41,918 bases of DNA from assembly GCA_913050005.1 (NCBI GenBank), contig CAJXBI010000012.1, positions 1-41,918 on the forward strand. Direction: 5' to 3'. Positions 27,851 to 37,010 of this stretch are shown here, one piece after another. The notes below the pieces were generated by a model that worked only from the letters and a program-made list of their open reading frames with translations, had not been told where the DNA came from and did no database searches. This DNA comes from an uncultured Bacteroidota bacterium. Its GTDB lineage: Bacteria > Bacteroidota > Bacteroidia > NS11-12g > UBA9320. Numbering within the stretch: the first letter of the stretch is position 1; the number at the start of each line of letters is the position of its first letter. The position numbers and the translations under genes were made by a program.

Positions 27851-30133
27851 ATGACGAAACTAACAGTCCTTATTCTTTCATTCATTGCTTTTGGTTGTTC
27901 GCAATCAAACAATCCAATAGAATTTTATGTAGACGTTACTGGTAACGACAGCAATCAAGGCACACTTGAAGCCCCTTTTAAAACCATTGAGCAAGCAAAA
28001 AACGCAATTAGAGCACTTTCAGAACAACAAAGGCAAAAGAATATAAATGTTTATTTAAGAGCTGGCACACATACGTTGTCAGAAACTATTGTTTTTGAAC
28101 TCGAAGACTCAGGAGCAGACAAAACCAAAATCACCTATCAAGCATATCAAAATGAAATTCCAATTATTTCTTCCGGGGTTCCATTAAAAAATTGGAAGAA
28201 ACTAGAGTCTTACCCCGCTGATTTACCTGAGGTAGCTAAAGGAAATGTATATGTTACAGACATTCCTGATGGTCTAGGGCGCTTCTATACCATGTTTGAC
28301 GGTGATAAGCGAATTCCAGTTGCCCGCAAAGAAGGGTTTGATTTTAAAAATATTAATTATGTACGTGCGAAAAGTATGAACGTACTACATGAAAAAGATC
28401 GGTATTTACTCAGAAGATTAGAGCTTACTGGGGGAAAAATTTTAAAATCATGGCCAAATCTTGAAGACATTGAAGTAGGTTTCGCTCCTGTACCATGGAC
28501 TATGAATATGATGCAATTAGAGTCTGTTGATGAAAAAAATGGTATTGCTTGGACGACCTTAGAAGCCAATGCGCCACCTGCAGCTAAAAAATCACATACC
28601 AAGCCTTGGGTAGAAAATGTGATAGATTATTTAGAAACGCAAGGACATTGGGTGGTAAATACCCAGGAACGTAAAATTTATTATTGGCCAGAAAACGGAG
28701 AACCTTCAAAAAACCTAGTTATTCCTAAGCTAAAGGAGTATTTTAGAGTTGAGGGGAAAATAGATTATAAGGGGCCTATCGATACTCCAACAAAAAACAT
28801 TGTGTTTAAGGGTTTAACCTTCATGCATGGAGAACGTGATACATGGTGGAAAGGTCACAAAGGTTGGGGAATTCAACATGACTGGGATAAGTTTGATAGA
28901 GGAAATGCGATGCTTCGTTTTAGAGGAGCTCAGGACTGTGAAGTTACTGAATGTAGGTTTACAAACAGTGGTGGTTCAGCAATTCGATTAGATCTACATG
29001 CTCAAAACATCAACATCAATAACAACATGATAGATTTTGTTGGTCATATGGGAATTTTACTATGTGGTTATGGACCTGGAACCAAAGATGTAAACAAAAA
29101 CAACTCTATAACAAATAACTTAATTCATCATGTCGGTCGCATTATGAAAATGGGTGCAGGAATATTTATGTGGCAAAGTGGAAGTAATCACGTTGCCAAT
29201 AATTTAATTCACCATGTGCCTAGAAAAGCAGTTGGTGTTTGTGGAATTAGAGTCCCTATCCTACAAAAAAGAGATATCGATTTTGATGAAGCATCTAAAA
29301 CAATTCGTTGGGATGAAATTGATACATCAATAGCAAGTGAAGGTTCCTTTTGGGAGCGTTACACTCCTTTTTTACATGCAAGTAACAATATTATTGAATA
29401 CAACGAGGTGTATAGGGCATTGGAGGAACTTGCAGATGGTTCTGCATTAAATGTATCTGGGGCTGGGGAAGGAAATATAATGAGAAACAACTACGCGCAC
29501 CACATTACAAGTCATGCTTCTGGAGTGATGCGAACAGACGATTGGCAAAGAGGTACGACATTTGAAAACAACGTTATCTATATGGCAAATATTTCAGGAA
29601 TTGTTCATAAAGGTTTTAATCATATTGTCAATAATATTATCGTAGATTGTAGTTCCAGAGAATCTATTCGTTTTGCCTCGTACCCAGATGAAGAAGCTGA
29701 CTACGGCTCAAAGATTCAGAACAATATTTATTACGAATCTAAAGACGCTATAAAGTACTATAATATTTCTTACAGAGCCTCCGAAGGGATTTCAAAACCA
29801 GAAGATTGCGATACAGACAAGAATATCTTCTTCTGTGCAGGCAATATAAACCAAGCAAAAAAATTTGTGGAAGCTAAAAGAAAAGATGGCATAGAAATCA
29901 ACAGTATTGTTGCTGACCCTTTATTTGAGGATATAGCAAATCAAAACTTTAAATTAAAACCTGAATCTCCTGCTTTCAAGCTTGGTTTTAAAAAGATTGA
30001 CATGAGTCAAATTGGATTGAAAAAAAATCTTTTCCCTAAACGATACATCAAATTTGATGTTGAAGATATTGATGGTAGAAGACCTAATTTCCACAGAAAC
30101 AGAAAAGGAGAAGAAACCTATGATTTTTGGTAG
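27851..30133 (+). CDS. GH141-like right-handed beta-helix lipoprotein
   Basis: 760 residues. SPII signal with lipobox AFGC (Cys16). It opens with the canonical FYVDVTGNDSNQGTLEAPFKTIEQAKNAIR, then VYLRAGTHTLSETIVF, followed by MFDGDKRIPVARKEGF and an insertion before a right-handed parallel beta-helix rich in NNxIxxVG-type turns (INNNMIDFVGHMG, NNLIHHVGRIMKMGAGIFMWQ). This architecture matches GH141, whose characterised members include an alpha-L-fucosidase. It heads a plus-strand operon with four sulfatases and a small secreted protein. It differs strongly from the beta-helix protein at 3707-6193, so the locus holds two separate enzymes of this kind. Lipidation suggests attachment to a membrane facing the periplasm or surface. 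Confidence 0.8.
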   Translation: MTKLTVLILSFIAFGCSQSNNPIEFYVDVTGNDSNQGTLEAPFKTIEQAKNAIRALSEQQRQKNINVYLRAGTHTLSETIVFELEDSGADKTKITYQAYQNEIPIISSGVPLKNWKKLESYPADLPEVAKGNVYVTDIPDGLGRFYTMFDGDKRIPVARKEGFDFKNINYVRAKSMNVLHEKDRYLLRRLELTGGKILKSWPNLEDIEVGFAPVPWTMNMMQLESVDEKNGIAWTTLEANAPPAAKKSHTKPWVENVIDYLETQGHWVVNTQERKIYYWPENGEPSKNLVIPKLKEYFRVEGKIDYKGPIDTPTKNIVFKGLTFMHGERDTWWKGHKGWGIQHDWDKFDRGNAMLRFRGAQDCEVTECRFTNSGGSAIRLDLHAQNININNNMIDFVGHMGILLCGYGPGTKDVNKNNSITNNLIHHVGRIMKMGAGIFMWQSGSNHVANNLIHHVPRKAVGVCGIRVPILQKRDIDFDEASKTIRWDEIDTSIASEGSFWERYTPFLHASNNIIEYNEVYRALEELADGSALNVSGAGEGNIMRNNYAHHITSHASGVMRTDDWQRGTTFENNVIYMANISGIVHKGFNHIVNNIIVDCSSRESIRFASYPDEEADYGSKIQNNIYYESKDAIKYYNISYRASEGISKPEDCDTDKNIFFCAGNINQAKKFVEAKRKDGIEINSIVADPLFEDIANQNFKLKPESPAFKLGFKKIDMSQIGLKKNLFPKRYIKFDVEDIDGRRPNFHRNRKGEETYDFW

Positions 30134-30159
30134 GTGTCAGAAAAAACTAACACTTGGAA

Positions 30160-31626
30160 ATGAGAAATATTATAATATTTACACTATTATTTGGATTGAA
30201 TATTTTTAATATTTATGCTCAAAAATCCGAGCAACCAAACATTCTCTTAATTGTGTTGGATGATGTTAGTCCAGATCTATATGGAGCCTATGGTTTGCCA
30301 CAAGCTGTAAAAACACCCAATGTAGATAAATTGGCTTCTGATGGAGTCATGTTTAAAACTTGTTATGCATCAGCAATGTGTGGTCCATCACGAGTTCAAA
30401 TCATGACTGGGAAATATGGAAGCTCCACAGGGGTTATGCATAACAGCATTTGGATGGGAGATAGTAACCAAAATGTATACAAAGATCATCAGGCTTTTGG
30501 CAAACTTTTAAAGGACGCTGGTTATGCTACGGCTATTGCTGGAAAATGGCATGCCGGAAGATCAATGCCTTATGAAAAAGAAGTTGGTTTTGAGGAATAC
30601 TGTCTTTGGGAGAGTTTAAAAAAAATTGAAAAACTCCCAGGTTCTCCAGAATTTAAAGGACAAATGGAAGATTTTAAAACAACTTCTCGTTATTGGCATC
30701 CTGGAATCGTTCAAAATCATCAAATGTTGGACACAAAACCAACTGATTTTGGTCCAGACATTTTTTCCAACTTTATTATGGACTTTATGGAGCGAAAAAC
30801 CAAAGAAGGTATACCATTCCTTGCTTATTGGCCAAGTGTTGCGCCTCATGGTACCAGAACAGGAATGCCAACAAATCCGTTAAGAGGAGAAGTAGGAGAT
30901 CTAGGAAAGAAAAAAGATGGTAAAGAAAATTACGAACGTTTTAAATCTTTAAATGAGTACATAGACGTTTTGATCGGTAAAGTGGTGAAAAAAATTAAAG
31001 ATTTAGGAATTGAGGATAATACGATTATCATATTCACCTCAGACAATGGGACAGCCATTACTGCAAAAACTAGAGGAGTAGAAAGAGGCCCTCACGTAAT
31101 TAATATTATTGCGGGTGCTGGTGTAAAAAAACGTGGTGCCACATATGAGTTAACCGACTTCTCTGATATTGCTCCAACCCTTGCAGATTACGCAGGAGCC
31201 AAACTCCCCAAAGGAAAAAAATTTGATGGTATCAGTCTGAAACCTTTTTTAACTGGAGAAACAGAAAAAACCAAAGAATTTATCTATGGATTTATTTCCA
31301 CTAGCCAAATTGTGCGTACCAAAAACTATCTACTAGAAGTGTTAAATCCTATGCTAGGAATGCCTGAAGGACGATTTTACTATACTGGAGAACACAGATT
31401 TGGTAAAGGCTATCAACTTTTAATTGATGATCTAAATCACACCAAAGAACGTAAAAGGTTTACAAAGTTTCTAAAGGATTTCCCTCCAATTAAAGAAGAC
31501 CATCCTTTTTGGCAAACCAAACGAGGTAAGCGATTCCTAAAAGAATACACAAGTGAAAAGTCAGTTGAAAAACACTTGTATAATCATAGGGATTATAAGT
31601 TTTATGATGAAAGTAGTGTGTTATAA
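30160..31626 (+). CDS. S1 family sulfatase, secreted
   Basis: 488 residues from the ATG at 30160; the frame also opens at a TTG at 30154, but the ATG gives a clean SPI signal ending NIYAQ. Motifs: NILLIVLDDVSPD (Asp34-Asp35), MCGPSRVQIMTG with formylglycine precursor Cys74, AIAGKWHAGRSMP, and FTSDNGTAITAKTRG. The second residue of the core motif is Gly (CGPSR). It lies 26 bp after the GH141-like gene and 32 bp before the next sulfatase, so it is in one operon. Periplasmic de-sulfation of fucose-containing oligosaccharides is inferred from context. The GPHVINIIAGAGV segment lacks the usual RVP motif seen in several other sulfatases here, which points to a different subfamily. Confidence 0.91.
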   Translation: MRNIIIFTLLFGLNIFNIYAQKSEQPNILLIVLDDVSPDLYGAYGLPQAVKTPNVDKLASDGVMFKTCYASAMCGPSRVQIMTGKYGSSTGVMHNSIWMGDSNQNVYKDHQAFGKLLKDAGYATAIAGKWHAGRSMPYEKEVGFEEYCLWESLKKIEKLPGSPEFKGQMEDFKTTSRYWHPGIVQNHQMLDTKPTDFGPDIFSNFIMDFMERKTKEGIPFLAYWPSVAPHGTRTGMPTNPLRGEVGDLGKKKDGKENYERFKSLNEYIDVLIGKVVKKIKDLGIEDNTIIIFTSDNGTAITAKTRGVERGPHVINIIAGAGVKKRGATYELTDFSDIAPTLADYAGAKLPKGKKFDGISLKPFLTGETEKTKEFIYGFISTSQIVRTKNYLLEVLNPMLGMPEGRFYYTGEHRFGKGYQLLIDDLNHTKERKRFTKFLKDFPPIKEDHPFWQTKRGKRFLKEYTSEKSVEKHLYNHRDYKFYDESSVL

Positions 31627-31658
31627 AAGAATTAGGATTTAATTTAATAGTAGAATAA

Positions 31659-33257
31659 GTGAAGAAATCAAAACCAACAATTTATACGTTTTTTCTTTGT
31701 GTACTTATACTTTTTATGCATTTCATTTCATTAGCTCAAAAAAAACACAATCCTAAATCAGCCTTAAAAAAACAACCAAATATCATCTTCATTGTTACTG
31801 ATGATCAACATCGCGATCAATTTAACTTCTTAAAAGAAGGGCAAGATGAAGATGGAAACCCATCCAACCTCACTCCTAACATGGATAGATTAGTTAGTGA
31901 AGGTGTAATATTTGATAAGAGCTACGTGAGTACTTCTGTTTGTACGCCAAGTAGATACAATATACTCACAGGAAATTATGCCAGTAGAGCCAGTAAAAGA
32001 TCGAATATAAAAAGATATCAGGGACAGACTAATGTAACTTGGAATGTGCGTATCGACTCAAGTACCAACAATATTGCTAAAGAACTCCAAAAGAACGGCT
32101 ATTTTACGGGTGGCGTTGGAAAAAATCATGTCATATATTCAATAAATCCTCATAAAGTCCCCTTAAGTGCTAATCCAAGAGATTCTATTGTTAAATCACA
32201 GTTAATTGAGAATCAATTAGCACAAATTACTTCATATAAAAAAGTTGGTTTTGATTTCGCTGGATCTATCTACAAAGGGAATTTACCAAGTCAATACCCT
32301 AAAGGTGTAGAAGATCATAATATGGAATGGATAGTTGAATCAGCTCTAACCTTTCTAACAGAAGCTGATGAGAAAGAGAATCCTTTTTTCTTATATTTCG
32401 CTACAACCATTACTCATGGTCCTGATAAATTAGGCTCAAAACACAAAGGGGATCCTTTGGCAACGCCAATTGGATTTTTAGAGAAGCCTCTTGAAGTGAT
32501 GCCTCCTCGTGAAACCATTGGTAAACGTATTGAAGAAGCTGGTTTAGAGCAGGAAAAAACAGATGTATTATGGCTGGATGATGCTATTGGTACATTACTC
32601 GACAGGTTAGATGCAATCAACGAATTAGAAAATACCGTTATCTTTTTTATAAATGATCATGGAGTAGAATTTGGAAAAGGTTCACTCTACCAAGGTGGTA
32701 TTGAAACCGTAAGTTTTGCTTGGGGACCATCTTACTTTAAAAATGGTATCAAAACACAACAAATGGTCTCTAATATCGATTTGGTTCCAACTGCATTAGA
32801 GTTGGCAAAAATAAACCCCTCAGAAAACTACAAGATCGATGGTAAAAGTATGGTGCCATTGCTAAAAGGAAAAGATGGGCCCATTCATAGTTCGTTATAT
32901 TTTGAAATTGGTGCTACCAGAGCTATTTTAAAAGATGGAAAAAAATACCTAGCGTTTAAAGCTCCCGAAAATGTAAAAAAACGGTTAGAGAAAAATGGTA
33001 AAAAAACAACTCATTTATGTGATAAACCTGGTGGAAGAGGTTCTGAATCACCTGCCTTGAAATTTTATGCTAAGAACTATTTTGTTCAAGATCAGTTTTA
33101 TGATATTAACAAAGATCCTTTTGAGCAAAACAATGGATATAAAAATACTTTTAACGAATATCTTGTTAGAGAGTTAAAACTTGAGCTCAAAAAGTACATT
33201 GACGATTTGCCGGGAACTTTTCCCTTAAATATTTCAAAACCTATTGTAAAAGATTAG
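31659..33257 (+). CDS. S1 family sulfatase, secreted (GTG start)
   Basis: 532 residues starting at a GTG at 31659; the next in-frame ATG would cut the signal peptide, whereas GTG gives MKKSKPTIYTFFL...ISLAQ, a complete SPI signal. Motifs: NIIFIVTDDQHRDQ (Asp48-Asp49), VCTPSRYNILTG with formylglycine precursor Cys95, and FINDHGVEFGKGSLYQGGIE. The usual GKWH is GKNH here (GGVGKNHVIYS): Lys and His are kept but Trp is replaced. The C-terminal part (GGRGSESPALKFYAKNYFVQDQFYDINKDPFEQ) is typical of S1. It sits between two other sulfatases, with 32 bp before and about 28 bp after, and probably removes sulfate from a different position than its neighbours. Confidence 0.9.
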   Translation: MKKSKPTIYTFFLCVLILFMHFISLAQKKHNPKSALKKQPNIIFIVTDDQHRDQFNFLKEGQDEDGNPSNLTPNMDRLVSEGVIFDKSYVSTSVCTPSRYNILTGNYASRASKRSNIKRYQGQTNVTWNVRIDSSTNNIAKELQKNGYFTGGVGKNHVIYSINPHKVPLSANPRDSIVKSQLIENQLAQITSYKKVGFDFAGSIYKGNLPSQYPKGVEDHNMEWIVESALTFLTEADEKENPFFLYFATTITHGPDKLGSKHKGDPLATPIGFLEKPLEVMPPRETIGKRIEEAGLEQEKTDVLWLDDAIGTLLDRLDAINELENTVIFFINDHGVEFGKGSLYQGGIETVSFAWGPSYFKNGIKTQQMVSNIDLVPTALELAKINPSENYKIDGKSMVPLLKGKDGPIHSSLYFEIGATRAILKDGKKYLAFKAPENVKKRLEKNGKKTTHLCDKPGGRGSESPALKFYAKNYFVQDQFYDINKDPFEQNNGYKNTFNEYLVRELKLELKKYIDDLPGTFPLNISKPIVKD

Positions 33258-33285
33258 CCACTTGACATTCAATTCGACAACATTT

Positions 33286-34779
33286 TTGAAACTTTTTTAC
33301 TTTTCTTTATCTCTTTTATTCTTTTCGCTAATGATAAGCTGCGGAAATTCTAAGAGCGGTTTAAATGAAAGTAAAACCAAAAAACAAAAACCTAATATTA
33401 TATTCATTTTATTAGACGATTTGGGCAAGGAATGGATAAGTAAATACGATGCCGATGATATTGAAACACCGAATATTGATCACTTAGCAAAAGAAGGAAT
33501 GCAGTTCAATAATGCATGGTCAATGCCCCAATGCACACCTTCAAGAGTTACTTTTTTAACCGGCCAATATCCATTTCGCCACGGTTGGGTTAATCATTAC
33601 GACGTACCACGATGGGGGCATGGTGTAAATTTCGATTCGAATAAAAATCCAAGTACACCCAAAATAATGCAGCAAGCAGGTTATAAAACCTGTGCTGCAG
33701 GAAAATGGCAGATTAATGATTTTAGGTTACAGCCAACAGTGATGAACGACCATGGTTTTGATGAATATGCAATGTGGACGGGGGTCGAAGGTGGTAATGA
33801 AACTTTAAGCCAAGAGCGTTATTGGAATCCTTACATTCATATGAAAGAGGGGAGTAAAACCTATGAAGGGCAATTTGGCGAAGATATTTTTACTGATTTC
33901 ATCATTGATTTTATGAATAAAAACAAAGATGATCCAATGTTGATCTACTATCCAATGTGTTTGCCTCATGGACCATTAACAACTACCCCAAGTGAGCCAA
34001 AAGTTTCAGGGAAAATAGAAAAGCACAAAGCCATGGTTCGTTATACAGATGAAATACTTGGAAAGCTGGTCAAAGTAATTGATAATCTGGGTATTAGAGA
34101 TAACACCATTATTTTTTGGACAACAGATAACGGAACTTCTGGAAATATTATAGGGCACCTAAATGGAAAACCAGTAAGAGGTGGTAAAACCTATTTGACC
34201 GAAAATGGCGTCAACCAACCTTTTATTGTCAACTGGCCTGGTAAAGTCCCAGCTGGTGTTGAAACAGATGCGCTAGTTGATTTCAGTGATTTGTTGCCAA
34301 CCTTTGCTGACCTTGGATATGCTTTACTACCAAAAGATTTTCTTTTTGACGGAAAATCTTTCAAAGATGTCATTCTAGGACATAAGACAAAAAGTGATCG
34401 AGAATGGATTTTGACTATGGGGTCACTAACAGGTAGATTAAATAATAAGCGAGCTACTAACCTTCATAAGTTTAGGGATAGAGCTTTAAGAGACGAAAAT
34501 TATAAAGTGTTTGTTGATACTTTAGGGCAAATATCTCATGCTTATAATTTAACAATTGATATAGAAGAAAAAGAGAACTTGGTTCATTCAAATTCTAAAA
34601 AAGTTAAAAATATTCTAAAAAAATTCAAAAAGATAATATCTGGATTTCCTAGTGAGGATGCACAACCCAATTACACCAAATTAAGTAATTCTATTTACGA
34701 TATAAGTCCTGAAACCCTAAATGAAAAAGCAGAAAAATGGAGAAAGAGGTCTAATCATGCTCCATTGTTTGAATATTAG
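33286..34779 (+). CDS. S1 family sulfatase, lipoprotein (non-ATG start; GKWQ variant)
   Basis: No usable ATG exists: the first ATG lies only three codons before the lipidated Cys. A TTG at 33286 gives MKLFYFSLSLLFFSLMISC, an ideal lipoprotein signal (Cys19), and a protein of 497 residues; a TTG at 33262 adds eight. Motifs: NIIFILLDDLGKEW (Asp44-Asp45), QCTPSRVTFLTG with formylglycine precursor Cys83, CLPHGPL and FWTTDNGTSGNIIG. The usual active-site GKWH reads GKWQ (Gln142), so the His that normally contacts the sulfate is replaced; this variant exists in some sulfatases of this branch, but its activity here should not be assumed. It is third in the plus-strand operon. Confidence 0.88.
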   Translation: MKLFYFSLSLLFFSLMISCGNSKSGLNESKTKKQKPNIIFILLDDLGKEWISKYDADDIETPNIDHLAKEGMQFNNAWSMPQCTPSRVTFLTGQYPFRHGWVNHYDVPRWGHGVNFDSNKNPSTPKIMQQAGYKTCAAGKWQINDFRLQPTVMNDHGFDEYAMWTGVEGGNETLSQERYWNPYIHMKEGSKTYEGQFGEDIFTDFIIDFMNKNKDDPMLIYYPMCLPHGPLTTTPSEPKVSGKIEKHKAMVRYTDEILGKLVKVIDNLGIRDNTIIFWTTDNGTSGNIIGHLNGKPVRGGKTYLTENGVNQPFIVNWPGKVPAGVETDALVDFSDLLPTFADLGYALLPKDFLFDGKSFKDVILGHKTKSDREWILTMGSLTGRLNNKRATNLHKFRDRALRDENYKVFVDTLGQISHAYNLTIDIEEKENLVHSNSKKVKNILKKFKKIISGFPSEDAQPNYTKLSNSIYDISPETLNEKAEKWRKRSNHAPLFEY

Positions 34780-34875
34780 CATTTGTAACTTTTGTGGTAA
34801 TTTTTGAAATAAATGATAATAAGCTCATTACGTTTCAAAAATAACTTTGTCGTTTGTAATTATAAACTAAAGATT

Positions 34876-35217
34876 ATGAAACATTTTATCACTTCAATCG
34901 TTTTATTATTCATTACAGTTTCGATCTCTGCCCAGTCCAAAGAAGAGACAAAAGCTCAAAATAGAACTGACGAAATTGTTGAATTATTATCGCTTAATAA
35001 AGATGAAACATTAAAAGTATACGAAGCCCTTTTAGCAAAAGAGAAAAAGATTACAATTTTAAAAGAAGAATACAAAGATAATCAAGAAACTTTCAAAGCT
35101 GAAATCAAGATGTTAAATAGAGCTACAAACCGTGTTATGAAAGATTTCCTAGGAGGTGAAAGTATGCAGAAAATACATGCACACTTTAGAGCAAAAAGGG
35201 AAAATTCTAAAAAATAG
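34876..35217 (+). CDS. Small secreted helical protein, unknown function
   Basis: 113 residues from the ATG at 34876; an upstream in-frame ATG at 34813 would bury the signal peptide. The signal ends at SISAQ. The mature part is short, rich in Lys and Glu, has no cysteine, and should be nearly all helical, with a heptad-like spread (LLAKEKKITILKEEYKDNQ). It sits between two sulfatase genes, 96 bp after one and 42 bp before the next. The partial gene at 41778 begins with a clearly related sequence. Size, location and composition recall periplasmic Spy/CpxP-type helical proteins, but no family motif was recognised. Confidence 0.75.
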   Translation: MKHFITSIVLLFITVSISAQSKEETKAQNRTDEIVELLSLNKDETLKVYEALLAKEKKITILKEEYKDNQETFKAEIKMLNRATNRVMKDFLGGESMQKIHAHFRAKRENSKK

Positions 35218-35259
35218 AGTTATATTTAATAAATAACCTTGTTTTAAAATTCTTTGACT

Positions 35260-36774
35260 ATGCGAGTCATAAAAAACACTTTTTCTAAGATTGTAGCTAT
35301 ATTTGTAATTGCAAGCCTGAATTCTTGTAATTCCAATTCCCAAGATAAAAACGTTGCAGAAGAAACCTCAAGTGGAAAACAACCCAACATACTACTTATA
35401 TATACTGACGACCAAGGAACTTTAGATGCTGGGTGCTATGGCACATCTGATATTCAAACACCAGTTTTAGACAAGTTAGCTTCTCAAGGAATAAAATTTA
35501 CACAAGCCTATGCTCATTCGGTTTGTTGTCCCTCGAGAGCTGCACTTTTAACCGGTCGCGCGCCACAACGTAGTGGTGTTAATCAATGGACCTCTTGTCA
35601 TCCCGACGATCATCAAGGTCGCGTAATGGATCTTAAAGAAATTACAATTGCTGAGCATTTAAAATCCTATGGTTATAAGACTGGACTTATTGGAAAATGG
35701 CATTTGGGAGCGACAATTGATCATGGGCCTTTAGATCAAGGGTTTGATGAATTCTTTGGTTTTAGAGGAGGTTTTATTGATTATTATTCTCATAAATTTT
35801 TACATGCGAATTGGCAAAGACCACAATTCCATGATCTTTATAGAAATAAAGAAGAAATATTTGAAGACGGAAAGTATTTTCCAGATATGCAGGTTTCAGA
35901 GGCTAATAGGTTTTTGGAAGAAAGTAAAAATGAACCTTTCTTCCTTTATATTCCGTTTAGTCTACCGCATTATCCTGAGCAACCGGATTCAACCTTCGTA
36001 AAACAATATAAACATCTTGAATGGCCCAGAAGCTCTTACGCACCAATGATTACCACTCTTGATCATAGAATGGGACAAATTTTAGAAAAACTAGACGAAC
36101 TTAGATTAAGAGATAACACCATAATAATTTATATGAGTGATAATGGACACTCCACTGAAGATTATTATAACTGGAATGAAAGTTATGGAGGAAATGGTGG
36201 AGGCGGCTTTACTGGAAAATGGCGAGGTGCAAAAGGGAGCTTCTTTGAAGGTGGCATTAGAGTACCAGCGGTAATAAGTTATCCTAAATTATTTCCGAAA
36301 GGAGAAATAAGAGATCAAACAATTGTAAATCTTGATATTCTACCTACCATTTGTGAAATACTTGATATTCCACCCCCTAAAAATAAGCTTGACGGCAAAA
36401 GCATTTTAGATGTTATAAAATCTAGTGAAGCTAAATCGCCACACGAAGTTTTGCATTGGATGTGGCAAGGTATGTGGGCAGTTAGAAAAGGAAACTGGAA
36501 ACTTATTTATGATGGTCATGACACCACAGGAAAGTTCTCTATTCATCCTGAAAAAGAATTTGAAATGCCTGAATACTACTTAGCAAACTTAGATGACGAA
36601 AAACCAGAAGAAATAAACCATGCATTGAAAGAACCCAAAATATTAAAAGATCTACTTACACTTCACCAGAGTTGGGCAAAAGATGTCTTTGAGGGTTCAG
36701 GTTACCCTAACCCAAATTCAGCGGAAGGGAAAAAAGAAAAAATTATTAAAACGAAGGGGACTACCAAATTGTAA
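35260..36774 (+). CDS. S1 family sulfatase, lipoprotein
   Basis: 504 residues from the ATG at 35260 (the frame opens two codons earlier at a TTG). SPII signal with lipobox LNSC (Cys23). Motifs: NILLIYTDDQGTLDAG (Asp50-Asp51), VCCPSRAALLTGRAPQRSG with formylglycine precursor Cys89, LIGKWHLGATIDHGPLDQGFDEFFG, and YMSDNGHSTEDYYNWNESYGG. This set, with GGGGFTGKWRGAKGSFFEGGIRVP, resembles the arylsulfatase A-like branch of S1. It is the last gene of the plus-strand operon, 42 bp after the small helical protein, and converges on the minus-strand GH29. No clear terminator was found in the 236 bp that follow. Confidence 0.93.
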   Translation: MRVIKNTFSKIVAIFVIASLNSCNSNSQDKNVAEETSSGKQPNILLIYTDDQGTLDAGCYGTSDIQTPVLDKLASQGIKFTQAYAHSVCCPSRAALLTGRAPQRSGVNQWTSCHPDDHQGRVMDLKEITIAEHLKSYGYKTGLIGKWHLGATIDHGPLDQGFDEFFGFRGGFIDYYSHKFLHANWQRPQFHDLYRNKEEIFEDGKYFPDMQVSEANRFLEESKNEPFFLYIPFSLPHYPEQPDSTFVKQYKHLEWPRSSYAPMITTLDHRMGQILEKLDELRLRDNTIIIYMSDNGHSTEDYYNWNESYGGNGGGGFTGKWRGAKGSFFEGGIRVPAVISYPKLFPKGEIRDQTIVNLDILPTICEILDIPPPKNKLDGKSILDVIKSSEAKSPHEVLHWMWQGMWAVRKGNWKLIYDGHDTTGKFSIHPEKEFEMPEYYLANLDDEKPEEINHALKEPKILKDLLTLHQSWAKDVFEGSGYPNPNSAEGKKEKIIKTKGTTKL

Positions 36775-37010
36775 ATAGCAAGGAAACAAGAGGTTTTTCA
36801 ACTATAGATAAAGACCTTCCCAATACTTCAATTTATTAATTGCATAAACACAATAGAGTTTCTACTTTTCTCAATTTTTATGAAATGAATAATTAAAGAG
36901 ACGGATATTCGTTTCTGCAATGAACCCTATCATCCTCTAATATGTTTTTTGAAAGAATCTTTAATAGTGTTTAGATAACAGCCTAAATATTTTTAGTGTT
37001 TTTTTATTTA

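Noticed and set aside
34842-34849. TAACTTTG as a -7 promoter element before the small helical protein
   Set aside because: No TTTG at about 19-21 bp upstream; not enough to claim a promoter.
36775-37010. Terminator between the convergent sulfatase and GH29 genes
   Set aside because: No convincing hairpin with a T-tract was seen on either strand, although termination is expected here.
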